DNA of 64,000 nt from Cyanobium sp. N.Huapi 1H5 (GTDB taxonomy: Bacteria; Cyanobacteriota; Cyanobacteriia; PCC-6307; Cyanobiaceae): positions 1 to 64,000 of the forward strand of contig NZ_JAGQBH010000006.1 of assembly GCF_024345535.1 (NCBI RefSeq). Direction: 5' to 3'. This document shows positions 44,360-51,852 of this stretch, piece by piece (positions within the stretch are counted from its first letter, which is position 1; every line of letters starts with the position of its first letter). Made by a program: the position numbers and the translations under genes. The notes under the pieces were generated by a model. That model did not search any database and was not told where the DNA came from. It worked only from the letters and a program-made list of their open reading frames with translations.

Positions 44360-44671
44360 ATGAGATATGCGATGAAAGCCCTATTGATGTCTTTCCTGTC
44401 GTTGGCCTTGTTGGTGGCTTCTCTGCTGATCCCATCTCCAGTGATGGCCCTTTCGAATCCATTCGCTTCACCGCAGATACTTCTTGGAGCCAAAACAGAG
44501 AGCGTTCCCGCCTCAACACAGGAGACTGACAGCAAGCTTCAGTCCGCCATTGGTTCTGTGACAGATGGGGGCGGCCAGACGGAGAAGAAAGGAAACACAC
44601 AGGAGCGGGCCAAGGATGGCGCGAAGATTGATCAGATGACCCAGGGCCTGATGAAGGAGAACGGCACCTGA
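44360..44671 (+). CDS. Small exported protein, unknown
   Basis: A 103-residue protein with an N-terminal signal peptide ([20 protein letters not shown], likely cleavage after PVMA). A polar, low-complexity mature part rich in Gln, Lys, Thr and Gly follows (QLQSA-like helices, [19 protein letters not shown]). Start could be 44360 or the ATG at 44372. Codon use is less GC-rich than surrounding genes. No family recognised. Confidence 0.5.
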   Translation: MRYAMKALLMSFLSLALLVASLLIPSPVMALSNPFASPQILLGAKTESVPASTQETDSKLQSAIGSVTDGGGQTEKKGNTQERAKDGAKIDQMTQGLMKENGT

Positions 44672-44761
44672 TGGGGTTTGGCGTTCAAGCCGTGGGTGGG
44701 CAACGGCTGAGTCGGCGGCGTGGATCTCAGGCACCAGCCGGCCAGCACCATGGCCGGGGCG

Positions 44762-44826
44762 ATGGGGCGACCAGGTGGGAAAGCACGGCTAGCCTCTGTC
44801 GGGCCTCCACCACCTGGTCGCCCCAT
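44762..44826. repeat. Perfect 17-bp inverted repeat in the cynS leader
   Basis: ATGGGGCGACCAGGTGG at 44762-44778 is the exact reverse complement of 44810-44826, with a 31-base spacer. In RNA it would form a very stable stem-loop. Its right arm ends 21 bp before the cynS ATG and 91 bp after the stop of the upstream exported-protein gene. It could terminate that transcript (no T-run is present), act as a leader structure or operator for cynS, or be the remains of a small mobile repeat. Confidence 0.75.
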
Positions 44827-44847
44827 TCCGCCCGTCCGCATCGCGCC

Positions 44848-45294
44848 ATGAGCCCACTGACCCCCCTCAGCCAAACTCTTCTGAGCGCCAAGCGCCATAA
44901 AGGCGTGAGCTTCGCCGAGCTGGAAACACTTCTCCAGCGCGATGAGGTCTGGATCGCCAGCTTGCTGTACGGACAGGCCACGGCCTCTCCTGAGGAGGCG
45001 GAGAAGCTTCTGGCGGCCCTGGATCTGGATCCAAACCTGGCCAACGAGCTGACAGTCCCGCCCGTGAAGGGCTGCCTGGATCCGGTGGTTCCGACCGATC
45101 CATTGATTTATCGCTTCTATGAAATCATGCAGGTGTACGGCCTGCCACTCAAAGATGTGATCCAGGAAAAGTTTGGTGATGGCATCATGAGCGCCATCGA
45201 CTTCACCATGGAAGTGGACAAAGTGGAGGATCCAGCCGGCAACAGGGTCAAAGTCACCATGTGCGGAAAGTTTCTGCCCTACAAGAAGTGGTGA
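44848..45294 (+). CDS. cynS: Cyanate hydratase (cyanase)
   Basis: A 148-residue cyanase that converts cyanate and bicarbonate to ammonia and CO2, allowing cyanate to serve as nitrogen source and be detoxified. The N-terminal helix-turn-helix-like domain ([20 protein letters not shown]) is followed by the catalytic domain. The Arg and Glu of the active site are in [13 protein letters not shown] and the Ser in [13 protein letters not shown]; the C-terminus is GKFLPYKKW as in the family. No cynA/B/D transporter genes adjoin. It lies about 160 bp outside the left end of the integrated element. Confidence 0.96.
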   Translation: MSPLTPLSQTLLSAKRHKGVSFAELETLLQRDEVWIASLLYGQATASPEEAEKLLAALDLDPNLANELTVPPVKGCLDPVVPTDPLIYRFYEIMQVYGLPLKDVIQEKFGDGIMSAIDFTMEVDKVEDPAGNRVKVTMCGKFLPYKKW

Positions 45295-45332
45295 CCAGAA
45301 TCTCGTTGAGGCTGCTCTGACACCGTGGCAGT

Positions 45333-45352
45333 GGGGGCCATGGAAGGCCCCC
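45333..45352 (+). terminator. Stem-loop after cynS
   Basis: GGGGGCC (45333-45339) pairs with GGCCCCC (45346-45352) across a six-base loop, 38 bp past the cynS stop. There is no following T-run, so termination is plausible but unproven. Confidence 0.4.
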
Positions 45353-45456
45353 CGACCGTTGGCCAGGCCTTCCTGGAACGATGGCCGTGGATTGAAACTT
45401 TCACCCCTTTGCGCAGATAGGGCTCAGTTCCTGTTGGGTGGATCGGGGAAAGTCAA

Positions 45457-45502
45457 TCGGGGCGACAGGATTCGAACCTGCGACCTAGTGCTCCCAAAGC
45501 AC
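45457..45502. repeat. attL: displaced 3' part of tRNA-Pro
   Basis: 46 bp identical to 54953-54998, containing the T-arm, variable loop and anticodon arm from tRNA position 29, but not the D-arm or 5' acceptor strand. It cannot encode a tRNA by itself. It marks the left boundary. The first base outside (45456) already differs from the other copy. Confidence 0.9.
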
Positions 45503-45535
45503 AGGAGGAGCGGGTCGGCTGATCGGTTGCAGGGA

Positions 45536-45577
45536 CTGGGATCTGGAGCATAAAGCCAGGCGCCGCCTGGGATCTGG
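45536..45577. repeat. 11-bp direct repeat inside attL
   Basis: CTGGGATCTGG occurs at 45536-45546 and again at 45567-45577, 31 bp apart, between the att core and the integrase gene. A short hairpin (CCAGGC-GCC-GCCTGG) lies between them. Such repeats close to an att core are candidate binding sites for an excisionase or bending protein. Confidence 0.4.
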
Positions 45578-45626
45578 GATGCAGGGCATGGCGGATCCTG
45601 CCCATCGGTGCCAAGCTCTGAGGGCG

Positions 45627-45709
45627 AATCTCTCCCCAGATCTCTCCCATGCCCCGCCCCAGTGCCTGGGTAGCCGTCCTCAGGGCTGGTCTCTCCCACA
45701 GCCTCTCCC
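45627..45709. repeat. Left cluster of ATCTCTCCC arm-type repeats
   Basis: AATCTCTCCC (45627), GATCTCTCCC (45639), GGTCTCTCCC (45688) and GCCTCTCCC (45701) occur in the same orientation at the start of the integrase gene. The first two are 12 bp apart. The same two decamers recur with the same 12-bp spacing just inside the right end (54901-54922). Matching clusters near both att cores are the expected layout of integrase arm-binding sites; that role is inferred. Confidence 0.6.
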
Positions 45710-46899
45710 AGGAGGGGTGCCGGACCGGAATCACCGTCAACGAAAAGCGCGGCCGCGCCCGGGTGAACATCTCCGAGGCCCTCGGTGGTGGCCGCCGCCG
45801 CCAGGTGCCCCTCCCCATCGAATGGTCGCCGGAGAACGTTGACGCGATCCGCGAGGCCGCGCTGGTGATCTATCGCACCCTCGCCCAGGGCCAGCCGGTG
45901 GCGGCCGCCGTCGCTGCCCTCACCACCACCGCCAACGACGACACCCGCCCCGCCGGTGCGATCGACTGGCCGGCGCTGGGGGAAGCGTTCAAGCAGCGGA
46001 AGCTGAGCAGCGGCCAGACGAAGGCCACCACCTGGGCGAACGTCTACGCCCGCCGGCAGCGGGCGATCCTCGCCGCGGCCGATCGCGCCGCCTCGCCGGT
46101 GCAACTGCTGGAGGCCGTCACCGCGCCATGGGCGGATCAGCCCGGCTGCCGGGGCCGCCAGCTGCTGGTCCAGCAGACCGCCGCCCTGCTGCGCTTCGGG
46201 GTGGACAGCGGCCGGCTGCCGACCGACTGGGCGCCGCCCCTCGACCTCTCCCCCTACGTGGGCCGGAAGCGTGGTGCCGCGCCCATCACCACCCCCATGG
46301 CCGTGCCCGACATCGTGGCCCTGGTTGAGGCGATGCCCGATCCCCGCTGGCGACTGGCACTGCAGCTGGTGGCCGCCTACGGCCTGCGGCCCGAGGAGCT
46401 CCAGCACCTGGAACTGCGCGGCGGCCGGCTCTGGTGCGCCTACCAGAAGGTGACCAGCAAGGGCCGGACGGAGCCCCGGCCGCTGCGCCTGCTGCCTTGT
46501 GACGACTGGGCCGCGGCCTGGCAACTGGAGACCACCTACCGGGCGGACCGCATGCCGCCGCTTCGGGCCGGCTACGGCGCCGAGTGCCTGGGCCTTTACG
46601 TGCGTCGCCGGGCTCTGTGGGGTGAGCTGCGCCGGCGGTACGAGGCCCAAGGGGAGAAGCTGGTCCTCTACAGCTTCCGCCACGCCTACGCCCACCGTGC
46701 GCACACGCTCTGCGCCCTTCTGCCCACGAAGTACGTGGCCGCGGCGATGGGCCACAGCCTGGAAACGCACCTGGCCGCCTACAGCAGGTGGATCGGTGAC
46801 GACGAGGTAGACGCTGCCTTCGAGCGGGCCGCGGCCGGGATAACCACTACCGCGGTGGTGGATGTTGGCGCAGTTCGCCTATCGGCACAGGATACGTGA
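45649..46899 (+). CDS. Tyrosine recombinase/integrase
   Basis: A 416-residue phage-type integrase that recombines attP with the tRNA-Pro attB site. An N-terminal arm/SAM-like core-binding region (about residues 60-200) precedes the catalytic domain. Catalytic residues: Arg247 (AYGLRPEELQHLE), Lys in KVTSKGRTEPR, YSFRHAYAHR with Arg344 and Tyr341 where the usual box II has His, His369 (MGHSLETH) and nucleophile Tyr378 (HLAAYSRWI). The start at 45649 lies within the arm-site cluster, so integrase binding could repress its own gene. It sits at the displaced-tRNA end, about 150 bp from attL. Confidence 0.93.
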   Translation: MPRPSAWVAVLRAGLSHSLSQEGCRTGITVNEKRGRARVNISEALGGGRRRQVPLPIEWSPENVDAIREAALVIYRTLAQGQPVAAAVAALTTTANDDTRPAGAIDWPALGEAFKQRKLSSGQTKATTWANVYARRQRAILAAADRAASPVQLLEAVTAPWADQPGCRGRQLLVQQTAALLRFGVDSGRLPTDWAPPLDLSPYVGRKRGAAPITTPMAVPDIVALVEAMPDPRWRLALQLVAAYGLRPEELQHLELRGGRLWCAYQKVTSKGRTEPRPLRLLPCDDWAAAWQLETTYRADRMPPLRAGYGAECLGLYVRRRALWGELRRRYEAQGEKLVLYSFRHAYAHRAHTLCALLPTKYVAAAMGHSLETHLAAYSRWIGDDEVDAAFERAAAGITTTAVVDVGAVRLSAQDT

Positions 46900-47051
46900 A
46901 ACTAACTGCCCCGCAGTTGGTTTAGCAAACGCTCAGAGATACGGAAGGGGTTGGCTACTGCCAGGCGGGGCGTTTCTCGTTGCAGGGGGCCAAACCCAGG
47001 TAATGCTGTGTGTGCCAGAGAAACGCTGGCAGCCCGAAACCATTTACCACC
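46900..47051 (+). promoter_or_regulatory. Control region before the HTH gene, with nested inverted repeats
   Basis: Two structures are visible. AACTGC-CCC-GCAGTT (46904-46918) just after the integrase stop can form a short hairpin. GCGTTTCTC (46970-46978) is the exact inverse of GAGAAACGC (47018-47026), flanked by CTGCCAG (46958-46964) and its inverse CTGGCAG (47026-47032). The second pair surrounds a 39-base spacer immediately before the AlpA-like gene, suggesting an operator or leader structure for it. Confidence 0.45.
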
Positions 47052-47270
47052 ATGACCGAACAAGCGTGGTTCAGCACGCCGGAGGCCGTCGCTCGCCTTG
47101 GAATGAGTCGTGAGACTCTCCGCCAACTTCGCCTCCGAGGCGTCATCCAACCCGGCAAGCACTTCCGACGCCTTGGCTGCACTCAGGGCCGCGGCCCGAT
47201 GCAGTGGCACCTGGCCAATATCGACGCCACGGTCACCAGCTGGAGCAAGCGCAATCTCTCTGCGGTCTGA
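47052..47270 (+). CDS. AlpA/excisionase-like helix-turn-helix protein
   Basis: A 72-residue DNA-binding protein. The motif WFSTPEAVARLGMSRETLRQ, LRLRGVIQPGKHFRR is the winged-helix/MerR-like N-terminal DNA-binding pattern of AlpA and phage excisionases. The position directly after the integrase and before the replication gene suits a recombination-directionality factor or a replication regulator. A related protein is encoded on the minus strand at 52031-52282. The replication gene begins six bases after its stop. Confidence 0.75.
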   Translation: MTEQAWFSTPEAVARLGMSRETLRQLRLRGVIQPGKHFRRLGCTQGRGPMQWHLANIDATVTSWSKRNLSAV

Positions 47271-47275
47271 CCTGA

Positions 47276-49939
47276 ATGGCAGCGCAGGAAATGACCCCGC
47301 TCCCGAGCCACCGGGAGCACGACAGGTCGGACAGGCAAACACCTTCCCCTCATCCTATCGGCGATCTCCCGGCGATCTGGCGGCCGGCGCTGCTCCCCGT
47401 TGGCCGGGGCAAGTTCCCGGTGCGCCCCGGCACCGACACCGCGCTCCCCGGCTGGTCCACCCCTCGACCCGGCGGCTGGCCTGAAGCTGACCTCCACCGT
47501 TCCCCCGCTGTCGGGTTGTTGCTGGGCACCCACAGCGGCGGCACCCTCGCTGTGGACTTCGACCCGGCCGACACCGACCCGGCCGCGGCGGATCGGATCT
47601 TCCGTGAGCACTTCGGCCAGCCTCCCACCGACCTACCGCACACCCTCGCGTGGAGCAGCGGCCGCCCCGGGCGCCGACAGCTGGCCTTCCTGGTACCCCA
47701 GGACCGCTGGCCTGATCTCGACAACCGCCAGCAGGAGCTCAACGACGGCAACGGCTCGAAGGTGGAGTTTCGCTGGACTGGCCAACAATCCGTCCTGATG
47801 GGCGCCCACCCGGACACCCCCGGTTACGGCTGGGTCGATGGCTGCTCCCCCACCGAGGCCAGCCTCGCCCAGGCCCCCGCCTGGCTGCTGGACCTGATCC
47901 CCAGCAAGGCGGCACCGAGGCCGGCCGCGGCGCCCACACCGCCCACCGAGCCCCCGCCAGCTGGCGCCGTGCCCTTCCGCGACTTCCTCACCAAGGACGC
48001 CGCCGACCTGATCGACACCGGCAGCCGCCCCGGCAACAACAACACCGAGGGATGCGCCCTCGCCCTGGAGCTGGTGGCGGTTGAACGCTGGCTGAAGTCG
48101 CAAGGCGTCACCGCCGACGAATCCGCCCGCGATGCCTTCGCCCTCTACATCGCCCACAGCGATCAGCCCATCCCCCGGGCCGGCGGTCGCTTCGAACCGT
48201 TCGACACCGCGAAGGCCTGGGGGCGGTTCGACACCGCCGAGAAGAAGGACCCGACGCCTGCCACCCCTGAGGACAAGCTCCGCGACCGGCTCACCTATCA
48301 CCGCCGCGAGTTGGTCCAGCTGCCCACGGGATCCATCGACATCAGCCAGCCGACAAGGGCCAGCAGCAACGGGAAGGTGCCCGATGAGGCCACCAGTTGC
48401 GGCAGCAAGTCTGTACCGCCACGGGAGGAGCGGAAGCGGAAGGATCGCAAGCCGACCAACCTCAGCCTCTCCCGTCGGCTGGAGTGCTTTCGCCACTGCT
48501 GCGCAGCCCTAGTCTCCACCGAGCGCAACAGCCTTCGGCGCATGGCGCGCCTCCGTCATGCCGTCGAGGCCCTCAAGCTGAAAGGCATCGTTGCTCCGAA
48601 GGAGATCGGCGCCCAGGTGCTCGAAGCGCAGGACCGCCGGGCAGGTAACTGCTTCTCCCTCCTCACCGCTCTAGAGCGGGAGCTGATGCCCAAGCCCGTC
48701 GTCCGCTGGCACGTCCCCGGATGCATCCCTGCCGGCGACCTCACCATCATCGGCGGCAGACCGAAGGTTGGGAAAACACGTTTGGCCGTTGCGGTCGCCC
48801 GTGCACTGCTACGGCAGGAGGACTTCCTGGGTTTTGGTGTTCCGCCTACTCAGCACCCCGTCATCCTTGTCAGCGACGACCAGGGCGATGCCGACACCAA
48901 TGACCAGCTGGAGAAGCTACAAATCTGGGACCATCCCCTCCTCCTCTGGGTCCGTCGCTTCCGTGTGACCGAGGACGATCTAGATCAGCTTCAAGGTGCC
49001 ATCAAGGCACATCCAGGCGCCGTGGTGATCATCGATTCCCTGCGATCCATCACCCGATCCTGTCCCTTCGGAGAGAACGATCCTGAGATCGGCGCGCTGG
49101 TCTACGACCTCAAGACAGGCGTGATGGATGCCGGCGGTTCCCTGCTCCTGATTCATCACTGCAACAAGACCGAAGCCCTCGTCGGCGTGGAGGCTCTCAG
49201 CGGGCATGGGTCGATCTCTGGCGCGGCTAACACCGTGCTCACTCTCCACTACTTGCCGGACCAGAAGGGCCACCCTTCGAAGGATCAGCCACAGCGGCGC
49301 CTAGTCCGCGAGGCCAGGACCGGCGAGGGGGTGGACCTGGTGATCAGCCCACTGGCCGGCCGCGGCGACTTCTACCGAGTCGGCACCTTCAGCGAATGGC
49401 AGCGAAGCCAGCAGCAGGCCAACGAGGAGGAGAAGGACATTGGCCGAATGAGCCAGCGGGAGAAGGATGTGATCCGGCTGCTGACTGACAACGGTGGGTG
49501 GATGAAGCGCCGGGAGGTGTGCGATGCCCTCGGCGTCATCTGGGGAGACCGAGGGAAGGATCCGGCTGCCAAGCAGATGGGGCGCACCCTCGAAAGGCTG
49601 AAACGGTTGAACTTCATCGAGTCAGACCGCCCGCAGCAGGAGACTCTCTATCGAATCCGCTCCCGTGCCCTAATGGACGGATCAGTGGCACCAGCGGGAC
49701 CAGCCAGTGATAGCAATGGATTTGACGACCCGAATTGTGTGGGGTCAGTGGGGTCAGTGGGTGACGAGCACACAAAGGGCAAGGCTGTGACCCCACTGAC
49801 CCAAAGTGGTGGGGTCAGCGAAAGCCCAGCCGCCCCCCCGCTGGCCCCGCTGGCCCCGCTGACCCCTCTGCCCACAACCAGCCCGCCCTTCCTTCCTGGG
49901 GAAGATGATCCATGGTGGCCTGCGCGCTCCAACTGCTGA
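47276..49939 (+). CDS. Replication protein: primase-polymerase fused to RepA-like ATPase
   Basis: An 887-residue protein with at least three parts. Residues about 25-210 resemble the bifunctional primase/polymerase domain: LLPVGRGKFPVRPG, the acidic metal motif LAVDFDPADTD, SSGRPGRRQLAF and KVEFRWTGQQSVLMGAHP. Residues about 480-720 are a RecA-fold ATPase of the RepA type: Walker A GRPKVGKT (494-501), Walker B VVIIDS (from 583), HHCNKT, SGAANTVLTLHY. A winged-helix-like segment follows (DVIRLLTDNGGWMKRREV). The last ~60 residues are low-complexity and coincide with iteron-like DNA repeats. It probably initiates and primes replication of the excised element. Confidence 0.85.
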   Translation: MAAQEMTPLPSHREHDRSDRQTPSPHPIGDLPAIWRPALLPVGRGKFPVRPGTDTALPGWSTPRPGGWPEADLHRSPAVGLLLGTHSGGTLAVDFDPADTDPAAADRIFREHFGQPPTDLPHTLAWSSGRPGRRQLAFLVPQDRWPDLDNRQQELNDGNGSKVEFRWTGQQSVLMGAHPDTPGYGWVDGCSPTEASLAQAPAWLLDLIPSKAAPRPAAAPTPPTEPPPAGAVPFRDFLTKDAADLIDTGSRPGNNNTEGCALALELVAVERWLKSQGVTADESARDAFALYIAHSDQPIPRAGGRFEPFDTAKAWGRFDTAEKKDPTPATPEDKLRDRLTYHRRELVQLPTGSIDISQPTRASSNGKVPDEATSCGSKSVPPREERKRKDRKPTNLSLSRRLECFRHCCAALVSTERNSLRRMARLRHAVEALKLKGIVAPKEIGAQVLEAQDRRAGNCFSLLTALERELMPKPVVRWHVPGCIPAGDLTIIGGRPKVGKTRLAVAVARALLRQEDFLGFGVPPTQHPVILVSDDQGDADTNDQLEKLQIWDHPLLLWVRRFRVTEDDLDQLQGAIKAHPGAVVIIDSLRSITRSCPFGENDPEIGALVYDLKTGVMDAGGSLLLIHHCNKTEALVGVEALSGHGSISGAANTVLTLHYLPDQKGHPSKDQPQRRLVREARTGEGVDLVISPLAGRGDFYRVGTFSEWQRSQQQANEEEKDIGRMSQREKDVIRLLTDNGGWMKRREVCDALGVIWGDRGKDPAAKQMGRTLERLKRLNFIESDRPQQETLYRIRSRALMDGSVAPAGPASDSNGFDDPNCVGSVGSVGDEHTKGKAVTPLTQSGGVSESPAAPPLAPLAPLTPLPTTSPPFLPGEDDPWWPARSNC
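49741..49866. repeat. Iteron-like GGGGTCA cluster, candidate replication origin
   Basis: Within the 3' end of the replication gene, GGGGTCA occurs directly at 49741, 49750 and 49811 and inverted (TGACCCC) at 49788 and 49860, with a near copy TGACCCA at 49797. CGCTGGCCCC/CGCTGACCCC repeats occur at 49839, 49848 and 49857. Several neighbours are spaced exactly 9 bp. The encoded tail (GSVGSVG, PLAPLAPLTPLP) is low-complexity, as if shaped by the DNA repeats. Replication proteins of satellites such as SaPIs bind iterons near their own gene; the same role is inferred here. Confidence 0.5.
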
Positions 49940-49943
49940 CACG

Positions 49944-50333
49944 ATGGCCAGCCCGTTTTTGCTCTCCGGCCTTCTGCTGGTGCTGGTTTTGACGCCTCGG
50001 GCCAGAGGGCTGTGGATCACCCTGTTGGGCTGGGAAGGCGGGCGGTTCTGGCCTGTACCGGCGGCGCTACTCCCGCCTATGCTTGCCGTCTCGAGCAGGC
50101 TCGGAACCAAGCTGCCGGTTGCCTATCAAGTGGCCAGTGCTAGCCTGCTCCTTATGGCTATTGCCGTACTACAGATTTATGGGCAAGCACGTGCAGAGCG
50201 ATACAAACAGCTTGCGGATGCTGAGATCGGCCGCATCGCAACTGGAGTCAGGGAACAGGGATCTCTCATCCGAGGCATCGCGGCTGACGTCGGCCGTATC
50301 GCGGATGGAGTTGCGTCTGGCGATGAAGGGTAA
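49944..50333 (+). CDS. Small membrane protein of the element
   Basis: A 129-residue protein starting at the ATG at 49944, four bases after the replication gene stop. Two or three hydrophobic segments (FLLSGLLLVLVLTPRARGL, VPAALLPPMLAVSSRL, ASASLLLMAIAVLQIYG) are followed by a polar helical tail with heptad-like repeats (IATGVREQGSLIRGIAADVG, RIADGV). Membrane segments plus a charged coiled tail could fit a holin-like protein or a membrane anchor, but no family is recognised. Confidence 0.6.
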   Translation: MASPFLLSGLLLVLVLTPRARGLWITLLGWEGGRFWPVPAALLPPMLAVSSRLGTKLPVAYQVASASLLLMAIAVLQIYGQARAERYKQLADAEIGRIATGVREQGSLIRGIAADVGRIADGVASGDEG

Positions 50334-50634
50334 AGGAAAGCTGGTAGGCCAACTTACTTCTACTCCGCAATCCGTACGCCATTCTGAGCGCGCCATTGGC
50401 AACCGGACTCAATGGAACCAACGTTTCCTCCCCCTCAGTAAGCGAAAGGTTGTATCCTCTTCCACCAAAGAGCAAATGCATGCACGAATTCATGACGGTG
50501 CCATGGAAGGCATCATCATGAAGCGTTCACTAGCCGTGAGCGCACGATAGACCGACAGCGTTTGGGTCCCTCCCGATCGAGCAGGTTGGGGATAATTTGA
50601 ACCACGCTTCTTTGCTAGCGCCAGGCCTGAAAGG

Positions 50635-50691
50635 TGGTTACCGGTAACCAGCAAAGCACACAGGATCCCCTACCCCGGCAAATCGGTAACC
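50635..50691. promoter_or_regulatory. 16-bp palindrome TGGTTACCGGTAACCA plus half-site
   Basis: A perfect 16-bp palindrome occupies 50635-50650. GGTAACC recurs at 50685-50691, and the looser AGGTTACTG at 50717-50725. This looks like an operator with auxiliary half-sites for a dimeric repressor, conceivably one of the element's own HTH or RHH proteins. Confidence 0.45.
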
Positions 50692-50843
50692 TCGAACGGT
50701 TCAGAGCACTGCCATCAGGTTACTGGCTGCGACGAAGAGCAACCACAGCGCCGAAGTGTTCGGGTCCTCCCTGTTGCCTTCGCCGTACGGGTCCACGACT
50801 CGCAGGAAATGGCGTGATAGAGCCGGCGGCGAAGGTTGCAGAA

Positions 50844-50864
50844 CCCAGTCTCTGACTGGGTTTT
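50844..50864 (+). terminator. Rho-independent terminator-like hairpin
   Basis: CCCAGTC (50844-50850) and GACTGGG (50854-50860) form a 7-bp perfect stem with a TCT loop, followed by TTTT. It would end plus-strand transcription from the replication block, or a small RNA, before the capsid block. Confidence 0.6.
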
Positions 50865-50880
50865 GGGACACAGTACCCCC

Positions 50881-50904
50881 CCCCAGCCCCAGCCCCAGCC
50901 CCAG
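50881..50904. repeat. Tandem hexamer (CCCCAG)x4
   Basis: Four exact copies of CCCCAG, preceded by a run of C residues. It lies 17 bp after the terminator-like hairpin. Probably a slippage-generated microsatellite. Confidence 0.8.
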
Positions 50905-51112
50905 CCTGGGTCCCGTTGGTTGCATTTTGGCGCAGGAGACCGCCAAAAGCCTGCAACCCTTCCCCGGGAGGGCCGTCCATCCGACTTCAGAGACGTATGA
51001 AGCTGCGGCCTAATCCTCCGACTCGCTAATCCTATGTGCCGGGGTATTGCGTGAGCTTGTTGTCAATAACTGCGCGGTTGATGCTGGACAGGCCCACAGC
51101 AACACCCCCGCC

Positions 51113-51247
51113 ATGACCGAGACCACCCGCGCCGCCGTGCTCGCCACCTTGCTCCTGGAGGAGATCGCCAGCAGCGCCGATCTCCCTGCCACCGCTGAGG
51201 AGCTGGCCCCGCTACTTGATCGCCTGCTCGTGGAGCTGATCGGCTAA
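51113..51247 (+). CDS. 44-aa hypothetical protein
   Basis: A short helical, acidic frame (MTETTRAAVLATLLLEEIAS then AEELAPLLDRLLVELIG) starting at the ATG at 51113. The regular pattern of Leu, Glu and Ala suggests two amphipathic helices. No family recognised. It is the first possible gene after the non-coding region. Confidence 0.45.
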   Translation: MTETTRAAVLATLLLEEIASSADLPATAEELAPLLDRLLVELIG

Positions 51248-51508
51248 GATGCCATCAGATCAGGCGAGCCGCTGAGCCGGCCCTGATCACCAGGAACGAC
51301 AGCCCGAGCGCCACGGCGCCCCGATCAACAGAGACCGCCTCCGGCCATCAGGCAGGCACGGGCGGGAGGCTCAGGGATCGGGTCCGGCATGGCTGAGACG
51401 CCCACCGCCTCGAACCTCGACAACCTGCGACGGATCACGCCGGGGGCCCATGCCCGCCGCAGGCCTGGAAGCGATGGCCCGGCGGGCGAATCCTTCGCCC
51501 CTGGAACG

Positions 51509-51790
51509 ATGAACCGAACGAACGAACCGCACCCGGTCGAGCTGCTGTTGCTCGCCGGCCTGGTGACGCTGGAGGCCGCGGCCGTGTTGCTGGTGGCCGC
51601 CGCCGCCCTGCTCCTCACGGTGGCCAGCTGGAGGCCGGCACCGCCGCCAGCGCCGCCGATGGTCCACCCGCTGGCCCTAGTGGCTGGGCAGCTGGAGCAG
51701 TTGCCCGTCTCCCGCCTCCGGCCGCTGGCCGGCACCCGATCGAAGCGCATCAGGAAGGCTGAGCTGGTGGCGATGCTGGCCGCCTGCTGA
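51509..51790 (+). CDS. Membrane protein with C-terminal SAP-like segment
   Basis: A 93-residue protein from the ATG at 51509 (an earlier ATG at 51389 adds 40 residues of low-complexity sequence). One strongly hydrophobic region (LLLLAGLVTLEAAAVLLVAA and onward) is followed by a Pro-rich linker. The end (LEQLPVSRLRPLAGTRSKRI, RKAELVAMLA) resembles the small helix-extension-helix SAP/Rho-N motif that binds nucleic acid. A membrane-tethered DNA-binding tail would suit a packaging or segregation role; this is speculative. Confidence 0.55.
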   Translation: MNRTNEPHPVELLLLAGLVTLEAAAVLLVAAAALLLTVASWRPAPPPAPPMVHPLALVAGQLEQLPVSRLRPLAGTRSKRIRKAELVAMLAAC

Positions 51791-51833
51791 TTCTCGCTCC
51801 CGGTTGTGATCCTGAACCTCGCCTATTCTTGGC

Positions 51834-51848
51834 TGAGAACAATTCTCA
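51834..51848. promoter_or_regulatory. Inverted repeat TGAGAA-CAA-TTCTCA
   Basis: A 6-bp perfect inverted repeat with a 3-base centre lies 4 bp before the ATG at 51853 and just after a possible -10 (TATTCT, 51824-51829). It could be an operator or a small leader hairpin for the downstream small gene. Confidence 0.4.
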
Positions 51849-51852
51849 AAAA

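Larger units (their letters stand above)
50334..51112. other. 780-bp non-coding region of the element
   Basis: No convincing gene lies here; the short open frames on both strands have random-looking composition. It is less GC-rich than the flanks and holds several structures: a 16-bp palindrome at 50635-50650, related GGTAACC half-sites, a terminator-like hairpin at 50844-50864 and a CCCCAG tandem repeat at 50881-50904. It separates the replication block from the capsid block and is the natural place for control elements or an unrecognised small RNA. Confidence 0.6.

Noticed and set aside
45457-45530. Second tRNA-Pro gene at the left end of the element
   Set aside because: Only tRNA positions 29-74 are present; the D-arm and 5' acceptor strand are missing, so it cannot fold into a tRNA.
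47739-48496. Minus-strand frames opposite the primase-polymerase gene
   Set aside because: Gly/Ala/Arg-rich shadows of a gene with clear motifs on the plus strand.
50881-50904. CRISPR-like repeat array
   Set aside because: It is a simple tandem hexamer without spacers; no cas genes occur in the window.
50083-50980. Several 60-155 codon frames in the element's non-coding region
   Set aside because: They overlap each other in different frames, lack ribosome-binding sites and have random-looking composition.
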